Shown one piece after another: positions 24,231-30,898 of a stretch of DNA of 38,075 nt. The DNA is from Candidatus Aminicenantes bacterium UBA2190 (GTDB lineage: Bacteria; Acidobacteriota; Aminicenantia; UBA2199). The position numbers and the translations under genes are program-made. The stretch covers positions 1 to 38,075 of the forward strand of contig DCVK01000039.1 of the NCBI GenBank assembly GCA_002335385.1. Direction: 5' to 3'. Within the stretch, counting starts at the first letter, position 1, and each line of letters opens with the position of its first letter. Under the pieces are notes generated by a model, which saw only the letters and a program-made list of their open reading frames with translations, did no database searches and had not been told where the DNA came from.

Positions 24231-27200
24231 ATGGAAAAAACCGACCTGAGCGAAAAGAAGCTGGTGCGCGAGTTCGGCCTCACCACCCTGGCCCTGCAGA
24301 ACCGCAACACGGTGATCCTGTTGATCGGGCTGCTGGTCCTGTTCGGGCTGATGGCCTACCGCGGCATGCCCATGGAGCTCTTCCCCCAGGTCAACCTGCC
24401 CTACGTGTTCGTCAATACCATCTACGCCGGCAACTCCCCGGTCGACATCGAGAACCTGATCACCCGGCCGCTGGAAAAGGAGATCAACGCCATCAGCGGC
24501 ATCCAGCAGCTGCGCTCGATCTCTTCGCAGGACAACTCCAACATCTTCATCGAGTTCAACTCCGACGTCAGCATCGAGAAAGCCCTGCAGGACGTCAAGG
24601 ACGCCGTGGACAAGGGCAAGAGCGAGCTGCCCAACGACCTGCGCGTCGACCCCATGGTCGTCGAGCTGGACTTCAACGAATTCCCCATCATCAACGTCAA
24701 CCTCTCGGGCGATTTCAGCCTCGACGAGCTGAAGGAGCACGCCGAGTACCTGAAGGACGAGATCGAGACCATCCCCGAGATCTCCAAGGTCCAGATCAGC
24801 GGCCTGAACGAGCGCCAGATCCAGATCAACGTCGATCCGCTGAAGATGGAAGCGTTCAAGATGAGCTTCAACGACATCGAGAACGCGGTCAGCGCCGAGA
24901 ACACCAACAGCGGCGGCGGCGACCTGGTGGTGGACAAGACCACGCGCTCCATCCGCACCGTGGGCGAGTTCCGCAGCATTGAGGAGATCGCCGACATCAT
25001 CGTCAAGCAGGAGGACGGCAAGGACATCGCCTACCTGCGCGACGTGGCCGAGGTGACCGACGGCTTCGAGGACCCCCTGAGCTACGCCCGGCTCAACCGC
25101 CAGCCGGTGGTGAGCCTGCAGGTGATCAAGAAGGCCCGGGAAAACCTGATCGTGGCCATCGACAAGCTGAACGCCGTCCTGGCCAGCGCCCGCCGGGGCA
25201 AGGCCATCCCGGCCAGCCTGACCGTCACCCAGTCCAACGACCAGTCCCAGTACGTGCGCAGCATGGTCAGCGACCTGGAGAACAGCATCGTCCTGGGCGT
25301 GATCTTCGTGGTCGGCGTGCTTTTCCTGTTCCTCGGCCTTCGTAACGCGCTGCTCGTCGGCCTGGCCATCCCCTTGTCGATGCTCATCTCCTTCATCGTG
25401 CTCAGCGCCCTCGGGGCCACGGTCAACATGATGGTCCTCTTCGGCCTGGTGCTGGCCCTGGGCATGCTGGTCGACAACGGCATCGTGGTGGTGGAGAACA
25501 TTCACCGCTTCATCGGCCAGGGCTACTCGCTGTTCGAGGCGGCGCGCTATGCCACCGGCGAGATCGCCGTGCCGATCATCACCTCCACCTTCACCACCCT
25601 GGCGGCCTTCCTGCCGCTGCTGTTCTGGAAGGGGATCATGGGCGAGTTCATGAAGCACCTGCCTGTCACCCTGATCATCTCGCTCAGCGCTTCGCTGTTC
25701 GTGGCCCTGGTGATCAACCCCGTCCTGGCCTCGCGCTTCATCCGCCGCCAGGGGGAGGCGCAGGCTCCGTCCTGGATGAAGACCCGCCGCACCCTGGCGG
25801 TCATGGCCGGCCTGGTCGCGTTGTTCTACCTGGCGGGCTGGACCTCCCTGGGGACGCTCACCCTGATCATGGGCCTGCTGGTGGCGTGCTACCAGCTCTT
25901 TTTGCATGACCTGAGCGCCTGGTTTCAGCGCGTGATCCTGCCCTGGCTGGAGGGCTACTACCTGAAACTTCTGCGTTTCACCCTGAAAGGCAGGAATTCC
26001 ATCTGGAGCCTGCTGGCGGTGTTCGCCCTGCTTTTCTTCGCCATCGCCTTCTACGGCGTGCGCCACGGCGAGGTGCAATTTTTCCCGGTGAACGAGCCGC
26101 GCTTCATCAACGTGTTCGCCGAGCTGCCCATCGGCAGCGACATCCAGGCCAGCAACGAGTTCATGCTCGGGCTGGAGGAGAGGATCTACGAGCTGTTGAA
26201 GCCGGAGCTGCCCTACATCGAGTCGTTTTTGACCACGGTGGGCAAGGGCGTGGGCGGCGAGAACGAGACCTCGGTCGGCAACACGCCGCAGAAGGGGATG
26301 GTCACCGTCACCTTCGTGGAGACCCAGTACCGCGGGGGCCTGAAAACCTCGTCGCTGCTGAAGCGGCTCAGTGGCGCCCTGCTCAACCGCTATCCCGGAG
26401 CGCAGATCCAGCTGGTGAAGAACCAGATGGGCCCGCCCACGGGCAAGCCGGTGAACATGGAGCTCAGCGGCAAGCATTTCCCCGGGCTGCTGCAGCTGGC
26501 GACCGACGTGCAGCGCTTCCTGACCGAGAAGCGCGTGCCGGGAGTGGAGGGCCTCAAGCTCGACATCGACCTGAGCAACCCCGAGCTGGTGATCCGCATC
26601 GACCGCGACAGCGCCCGCCGCTTCGGCCTTTCCACCGCCCAGATCGCCGCCACCATCCGCACCGCCCTGTTCGGCCGCGAGGTGTCCAAGTTCAAGGAAG
26701 GCGAGGACGAATACCCCATCGTGGTGCGCCTGGCCAAGGAGCACCGCGGCCAGGTGGCCGGGCTGCTCAACCAGAAGATCTCGTTCCGCAGCAACAGCGG
26801 CGCCCTGATGCAGGTGCCCATCTCCAGCGTGGCCCGCTTTGAGTACGGCACCACGTTCGGCTCGGTCAACCGCCTGAAAATGGAGCGGGTGATCACGGTC
26901 TGGTCCAACATCATCGAGGGCTACAACGCCAACGCCGTCAACGCCCGACTCAAGGAACTGATGAAAGCCTATCCCATGCCCGAAGGCTTTGCCTACAAGT
27001 TCACCGGCGAGCAGGAGGAGCAGGCCGAGACCTCGGCCTTCCTGGGCCGGGTGATGCTGATCGCCCTGGCGCTGATCGCCATGATCCTGGTGCTGCAGTT
27101 CAACTCCTTCGTCAAGCCGCTGATCATCATGATCACCGTGCTCCTGAGCACCATCGGCGTCTTCGGCGGCCTGGCCGTCTTCAAGATGGACTTCGTCATC

Positions 27201-27653
27201 CTGATGACGGGCGTCGGCATCATCTCGCTGGCGGGCGTGGTGGTCAACAACGCCATCGTGCTCGTCGACTACTCCGACTATCTCAAGGCCAACGCCAAGA
27301 AGCGCCTGGGCCTGGATGAGGACGACGAGCTCTCCCTCGAGGACACCAAGGATTGCATCCAGCAGGCAGGCCGCACCCGCCTGCGCCCGGTGCTGCTCAC
27401 CGCCATCACCACCGTGCTCGGGCTGCTGCCCATGGCCGTCGGCCTGAACTTCAATTTCGCCACCCTGCTCGCGGAGTTCGACCCGCACATCTACTTCGGC
27501 GGCGACAACACCATTTTCTGGGGCCCCATGTCCTGGACCGTGATCTTCGGCCTGAGCTTCACCACCGTGCTCACCCTGGTGCTTGTTCCCTGCATGGTCT
27601 ACCTGAGCCACCGCCTGAAGCTCGCTTTCAAGGCCCGGTTGAGGAAAGGATGA
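24231..27653 (+). CDS. RND-family (HAE1-like) efflux pump, inner-membrane subunit
   Basis: 1140 residues, slightly longer than the usual 1020-1050. An N-terminal TM (QNRNTVILLIGLLVLFGLMAYRGMPMELFPQVNLPYV) is followed by the first porter loop. The TM4 proton-relay helix reads LALGMLVDNGIVVVENIHR (near residue 412), where AcrB has LVDD; the D-N variant is common. An extra stretch around 515-570 adds hydrophobic helices (TLAVMAGLVALFYLAGW, LGTLTLIMGLLVACYQLFLHDL). The second half repeats the fold, with a TM11 segment GIISLAGVVVNNAIVLVDY. The C-terminus also has a charged insert KANAKKRLGLDEDDELSLED (about 1022-1041). Exports hydrophobic or amphiphilic compounds by proton antiport; substrate unknown. 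Confidence 0.95.
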   Translation: MEKTDLSEKKLVREFGLTTLALQNRNTVILLIGLLVLFGLMAYRGMPMELFPQVNLPYVFVNTIYAGNSPVDIENLITRPLEKEINAISGIQQLRSISSQDNSNIFIEFNSDVSIEKALQDVKDAVDKGKSELPNDLRVDPMVVELDFNEFPIINVNLSGDFSLDELKEHAEYLKDEIETIPEISKVQISGLNERQIQINVDPLKMEAFKMSFNDIENAVSAENTNSGGGDLVVDKTTRSIRTVGEFRSIEEIADIIVKQEDGKDIAYLRDVAEVTDGFEDPLSYARLNRQPVVSLQVIKKARENLIVAIDKLNAVLASARRGKAIPASLTVTQSNDQSQYVRSMVSDLENSIVLGVIFVVGVLFLFLGLRNALLVGLAIPLSMLISFIVLSALGATVNMMVLFGLVLALGMLVDNGIVVVENIHRFIGQGYSLFEAARYATGEIAVPIITSTFTTLAAFLPLLFWKGIMGEFMKHLPVTLIISLSASLFVALVINPVLASRFIRRQGEAQAPSWMKTRRTLAVMAGLVALFYLAGWTSLGTLTLIMGLLVACYQLFLHDLSAWFQRVILPWLEGYYLKLLRFTLKGRNSIWSLLAVFALLFFAIAFYGVRHGEVQFFPVNEPRFINVFAELPIGSDIQASNEFMLGLEERIYELLKPELPYIESFLTTVGKGVGGENETSVGNTPQKGMVTVTFVETQYRGGLKTSSLLKRLSGALLNRYPGAQIQLVKNQMGPPTGKPVNMELSGKHFPGLLQLATDVQRFLTEKRVPGVEGLKLDIDLSNPELVIRIDRDSARRFGLSTAQIAATIRTALFGREVSKFKEGEDEYPIVVRLAKEHRGQVAGLLNQKISFRSNSGALMQVPISSVARFEYGTTFGSVNRLKMERVITVWSNIIEGYNANAVNARLKELMKAYPMPEGFAYKFTGEQEEQAETSAFLGRVMLIALALIAMILVLQFNSFVKPLIIMITVLLSTIGVFGGLAVFKMDFVILMTGVGIISLAGVVVNNAIVLVDYSDYLKANAKKRLGLDEDDELSLEDTKDCIQQAGRTRLRPVLLTAITTVLGLLPMAVGLNFNFATLLAEFDPHIYFGGDNTIFWGPMSWTVIFGLSFTTVLTLVLVPCMVYLSHRLKLAFKARLRKG

Positions 27654-27726
27654 AAGGCGGGTTGCGCGCCGGGGCCCGCCGTGCTATATCTTCTGTTCAG
27701 GCGGCCGCGCGCCACGGGAGGCAACC

Positions 27727-28488
27727 ATGAACCAGGCCGGCGGATTCGCGTACGAAGACGTTTCCCTGAAGGCCTACATGTCCGACGGCGTCGCCGTGCT
27801 GCGCATCCAGGCCGATTCCTTCGCCGCCCTGACCGACCTGGCCGAGAGCGGCCGTTTCCTGGCGCTCTTTCACGAGGCCGAGGTCAACACTCAGGTCCGG
27901 GCGCTGCTGCTGCTGAGCCGGCCGGGCGTGTTCGCCGACAACGAGTACGAGAAGTTCATCTGCCACGAGGAGGCCGCCCTGGGCAAGCCCGGCCAGGCCA
28001 CCCATCTCAAGACCCAGGTGATCCGCCATATCAACACCCTCAACCGCGTGGTCACCCAGATCGCCGACTTCAAGAAAATTTTCGCCTTCGGCCTGCAGCA
28101 AAGCGTGGTCACCCCGTTCTTCGGCGCCAGCCTGGCCGCCGATTTCCGCTTCGCCTGCCGGGACATGTTCTTCTCGCCCGCCCACTGCCGCCACGGCCTC
28201 CATCCCACCGGCGCCCTGCCCTATTTCCTGCCGCGTTACGTCGGCCAAAGCAAGGCCGCCGAGATCCTGTTCAAGGGCGAGCCGCTGGCCGCCGCCGCCG
28301 CGCTGAAGCTGGGCCTGGTCACCGAAGTGCTGCCGCCCGACGATTTCGAGCAGCGCTGCATCCAGGCGCTGCGGCCGTGGTGCGGGCTGCCCGGCGAGGT
28401 GATCCTTTCCAGCAAGCTGCTGCTCAACCAGGCCAACCGCCAGGGATTGAAGCGCTACTTTGATACCGAGGCGGCCCTGCTGCACTGA
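27727..28488 (+). CDS. Crotonase-fold (enoyl-CoA hydratase/isomerase family) protein with altered active site
   Basis: 253 residues. The crotonase pattern is visible in KIFAFGLQQSVVTPFFGASLAADFRFACRDMFFSPAH (oxyanion-hole region) and HGLHPTGALPYFLPRYVGQSKAAEILFKGEPLAAAAALKLGLVTEVLPPDD. In hydratases the helix before this reads PExxLG with a catalytic glutamate; here the aligned segment is HCRHG, so that glutamate is replaced. The oxyanion loop also lacks the usual GGG. Ordinary enoyl-CoA hydration is therefore doubtful; another acyl-CoA chemistry or a binding role is possible. Good site GGGAGG before the ATG. It is 73 bp behind the RND gene on the same strand and could be read through from that operon. 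Convergent with the SagB-type gene. Confidence 0.8.
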   Translation: MNQAGGFAYEDVSLKAYMSDGVAVLRIQADSFAALTDLAESGRFLALFHEAEVNTQVRALLLLSRPGVFADNEYEKFICHEEAALGKPGQATHLKTQVIRHINTLNRVVTQIADFKKIFAFGLQQSVVTPFFGASLAADFRFACRDMFFSPAHCRHGLHPTGALPYFLPRYVGQSKAAEILFKGEPLAAAAALKLGLVTEVLPPDDFEQRCIQALRPWCGLPGEVILSSKLLLNQANRQGLKRYFDTEAALLH

Positions 28489-28507
28489 TCGAAGGCATCC
28501 CTGTCAT

Positions 28508-29251
28508 TTACGGCGTTTTCCCCACCGGGGCCAGATAGACGGTGAACTCCTCGTCGCCGTCCACGCCCAGCAGTTTGTCCATCCGCTCCTGGTCGTAGGC
28601 GGCGACGGCGCAGGTGCCGGCGTCGATGGCTTCACACGCCAGGTACAGGTTCTGGCAGGCGTGGCCGGTGTCGAGTGCGATGACTTTATAGGAGGCCTCG
28701 GCGTAACGCCACTCCATGCGCGCCGGCACGGCCGTCCAGATGAAAGTCGCGGCGCCGGCGCTGCAGAAGCGCTGGCCGAAGGTCGCCTCGGCGAGAAGTC
28801 CCTCCAGGCCGGGAAGGCGTGCCGCCTCGACCAGGGCGTGGTCGATTGGCAGGTAGCGATAGATGGCCTTGTCCAGGCCTTCCACCCGCAAGGCGGCGAT
28901 ATAGGTCTCCAGGGCATGCCGGCAGCCGGCCGAGGGAACGGTGCGGAAATTGTGTTTGGCCGTTGCCGCCGCCCTCAGCCCCTGCGTTGCCCAGAGCAGG
29001 AACGACAGCTCCTCGATGGAGAGGCCCGCGTTGGCGAATCTCCGCCGCGACATGCGGCGGGCAATCGCATCCTCCAGGCCGATCCCGGGAATCTTCCATT
29101 CGCCGGCTGCGACCAGGGTGATTTTCTTTTCATCTGGACGGCACGGCTTATGCCACGGCGGCTCCGCCTCTCCCCGGCTCTGCGCGGTTTCCGAGAAATC
29201 GATCGTCTTGCGGATGCTGTCCTTTAAAAAATCACGGTAGTTGTTCGCCAT
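28508..29251 (-). CDS. SagB-type nitroreductase-family oxidoreductase
   Basis: 247 residues of the FMN-dependent SagB/ThcOx branch of nitroreductases. Signatures: ARRMSRRRFANAGLSIEELSFLLWATQG (about 64-91), HNFRTVPSAGCRHALETYIAAL (FMN and phosphate contact; usual SAGARHPLE), and ALDTGHACQNLYLACEAIDAGTCAVAAYDQERMDKLLGVDGDEEFTVYLAPVGK at the C-terminus. In streptolysin-S-type clusters SagB oxidises azolines to azoles. Here no YcaO cyclase or precursor peptide is adjacent, so it may be a stand-alone quinone/nitro-type reductase. GGGAGG lies before the ATG, and a TATAAT box is 20 nt further upstream. A similar stand-alone SagB occurs in many bacteria; function unknown. Confidence 0.88.
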   Translation of the reverse strand: MANNYRDFLKDSIRKTIDFSETAQSRGEAEPPWHKPCRPDEKKITLVAAGEWKIPGIGLEDAIARRMSRRRFANAGLSIEELSFLLWATQGLRAAATAKHNFRTVPSAGCRHALETYIAALRVEGLDKAIYRYLPIDHALVEAARLPGLEGLLAEATFGQRFCSAGAATFIWTAVPARMEWRYAEASYKVIALDTGHACQNLYLACEAIDAGTCAVAAYDQERMDKLLGVDGDEEFTVYLAPVGKTP

Positions 29252-29271
29252 GAAGCGCCTCCCTAGGTGAG

Positions 29272-29277
29272 ATTATA
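29272..29277 (-). promoter_or_regulatory. Putative -10 box of the SagB-type gene
   Basis: TATAAT on the minus strand, 20 nt before the start codon. I could not find a good -35 at 16-18 bp. Confidence 0.35.
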
Positions 29278-29310
29278 TGGAAAACAGTGGGTGGATGATT
29301 GAAGTGGGGA

Positions 29311-29331
29311 GTCTGACATCCAGCGTCTGAC
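29311..29331. repeat. Solitary heptamer array, GTCTGAC family
   Basis: Three 7-bp units, GTCTGAC, ATCCAGC, GTCTGAC, ending 8 bp before the stop codon of the minus-strand HAAS gene (that is, just downstream of its 3' end). It shares AGCGTCTGAC with the array at 30867-30890. No inverted partner is visible nearby. Confidence 0.6.
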
Positions 29332-29339
29332 CTCTTCTT

Positions 29340-30314
29340 CTATTTCGCCAGGCGCTTGCGGCCCAGGCGCACCACGTTGGCCACCAGGTCGACGGCGATC
29401 ATCAGGGCCACGAAGCACAGAGTGACGGTCAGGGTGATGTGGATCCAGGAATGGAACCTGGCGGGGATGTTGACGGCAAACAGCGAGGGTTGCGGCTGGC
29501 GCAGCAGCAGGCCGAGCATGACCAGGGCGAAACCGTCGGCAACGACGTCGATCCAGCATGCGGCGCGCCGGGGCAGGGAGAAGAGCTTCAGGATCAGACC
29601 GATCGTGCCGGCAGCGAGCATGGCGATGACGATCAGCGAGATACGCCGGCCGGCCGTGGGCAGGAACAGCGGCCGGAACCTTTCAAAGTTCAGGCTGACG
29701 AAAAATACGGTATCGAACTTGAGGAAGAGCCCGACGGCCCAGGCGGTCAGGGACAGCATGATGCCGGCGCCGGCCAGGGTCGCGATCCTGGAGGCCAGTG
29801 TCTTGGCGGCCGGCGCCTTTAGCGGGTCCATGTCGAGAGCGAGTTTCGGCCAGGGCAGCCGAATCTCCTTGCCGCTGCGGGTGATGAGATAGAGGACCAG
29901 GGCGGCGGCGCCGAAGTCGGCCAGGAAGGCCATAGGCAGGTACATGACGGCGTCGACGATACCCAGGCGGGGAACAAAGAGAAAGGGAAAGACCATGAAG
30001 CTTTTTTTAAAGATCACCGCAGCGGCGATAAAAACGAGGTGGATGGCGAAGAGGAGCGAGGCATAGCGGAATAGGTGGCGCTGGAAGGCCGGGGCGATGA
30101 CCGGCCGGCCGTCCAGGTATTTCTCGGCCACCTGGCGGGGCTTGCCGTAGGCGGCAATGACCTTGTGCAAAGACGCATCGCTGAGGGGGCCGGCTTCATG
30201 CTCCGCCTTTTCCAGGATATGGCTGCGGATCTCGGAGAGGATCTCCTCGCGCTCCTCGCGGCCGGCGAGAAAATGGCTGATCTCTTCGAGATAGTTTTCA
30301 AGATTCTTATGCAT
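29340..30314 (-). CDS. HAAS-domain multi-pass membrane protein paired with PadR
   Basis: 324 residues. The N-terminus MHKNLENYLEEISHFLAGREEREEILSEIRSHILEKAE is a HAAS-type domain (YLxxixxxLxxxxReEILxEIrsHi), followed by a short helix (AYGKPRQVAEKYL). From about 88 there are six to seven transmembrane helices. Proteins of this layout are typically encoded with a PadR regulator and are thought to sense envelope or signalling status. I use the ATG at 30314, which overlaps the PadR end by 8 bp and begins exactly at the HAAS pattern; the longer frame to 30443 is a shadow of padR. Exact function unknown. Confidence 0.85.
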   Translation of the reverse strand: MHKNLENYLEEISHFLAGREEREEILSEIRSHILEKAEHEAGPLSDASLHKVIAAYGKPRQVAEKYLDGRPVIAPAFQRHLFRYASLLFAIHLVFIAAAVIFKKSFMVFPFLFVPRLGIVDAVMYLPMAFLADFGAAALVLYLITRSGKEIRLPWPKLALDMDPLKAPAAKTLASRIATLAGAGIMLSLTAWAVGLFLKFDTVFFVSLNFERFRPLFLPTAGRRISLIVIAMLAAGTIGLILKLFSLPRRAACWIDVVADGFALVMLGLLLRQPQPSLFAVNIPARFHSWIHITLTVTLCFVALMIAVDLVANVVRLGRKRLAK

Positions 30315-30645
30315 GGTTGTTCTCCTTGATGACCTGCTTGATGATCTCGTCCTGTTTTTTCCAGATGGCGAGAAGCCCGTCGCGCATCTCGCGGCCGGCG
30401 GCAGTGACGGCGTAAAACTTGCGCGGCCGCTCCTCGTTGACATCCCACTTGCCCTTCACCAGGCCTTTCTTCTCCAGTCGGCGCAGCAGGGGATAGAGGG
30501 TGTTCTCCTCGACCTCATAACCCAGTTCGCGGAAAGCCCGTACCATGGCGTAGCCATAGGCGTCCTTTTCCAGCAGAACCAGGACCAGGAGCTGCAGGAA
30601 CCCCCGCTTCATTTCCGTCTCGATGCTGCCGAGTTCATTGTCCAT
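30307..30645 (-). CDS. PadR-family transcriptional regulator
   Basis: 112 residues. The winged-helix of PadR proteins is clear: MKRGFLQLLVLVLLEKDAYGYAMVRAFRELGYEVEENTLYPLLRRLEKKGLVKGKW, then RPRKFYAVTAAGREMRDGLLAIWKKQ with the Y-T-xxG wing signature. The C-terminal dimerisation helix is short (PadR-s2 type). Start at 30645 is supported by GGGAGG 7 nt upstream; the frame continues to 30738 but that part contains the promoter. Preceded by a near-consensus promoter with an overlapping inverted repeat, so it probably represses itself and the HAAS gene (inference). Confidence 0.92.
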   Translation of the reverse strand: MDNELGSIETEMKRGFLQLLVLVLLEKDAYGYAMVRAFRELGYEVEENTLYPLLRRLEKKGLVKGKWDVNEERPRKFYAVTAAGREMRDGLLAIWKKQDEIIKQVIKENNHA

Positions 30646-30700
30646 GGCCAGGCCTCCCTGCGATCGCAGCTGCATACTGTTTGATGACATTAGATTGCAT

Positions 30701-30721
30701 GATATAATAATAGTGTATATC
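30701..30721. promoter_or_regulatory. Putative PadR operator
   Basis: Inverted repeat GATATA-N9-TATATC covering the padR -10 box. A second perfect 8-bp inverted pair, CATACTGT (30673-30680) and ACAGTATG (30724-30731), brackets it; the right half touches the -35 box. Binding by PadR is inferred from position. Confidence 0.5.
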
Positions 30722-30735
30722 GCACAGTATGTCAA
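30707..30735 (-). promoter_or_regulatory. Promoter of the padR-HAAS operon
   Basis: Minus strand: consensus TTGACA (30735-30730), 17-bp spacer, TATTAT (30712-30707). Transcription would start near 30700, giving a leader of about 55 nt. Confidence 0.75.
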
Positions 30736-30776
30736 CAAAAAAATATATGTTCTTGGCGAGAGGTCCGCAGCCCGAA

Positions 30777-30890
30777 GTCAGATGCCGGATGCCAGACGCC
30801 GAATACGCAGCAGGAAAACCACCCGCCGGGAATCCGCTTTCGCTGTCTTGAAAGTTCTGCTCACTGGCTGACGTTTAGCGTCTGACGTCC
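30777..30890. repeat. Inverted heptamer-array element, GTCAGAC family
   Basis: Left arm 30777-30804: GTCAGAT, GCCGGAT, GCCAGAC, GCCGAAT. Right arm 30867-30890 read on the opposite strand: GTCAGAC, GCTAAAC, GTCAGCC. Period is exactly 7 bp in both arms. The spacer is about 62 bp and is unlike the spacers of the other elements. The right arm ends 8 bp from the stop codon of the GGDEF gene. Confidence 0.7.
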
Positions 30891-30898
30891 ATGGTCAA

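Noticed and set aside
24195..27611. A 1138-codon open frame on the minus strand opposite the RND pump
   Set aside because: Translation is His/Gln/Asp/Val-rich low-complexity without any domain, a typical mirror of GC-rich codons. The plus-strand RND protein is unambiguous.
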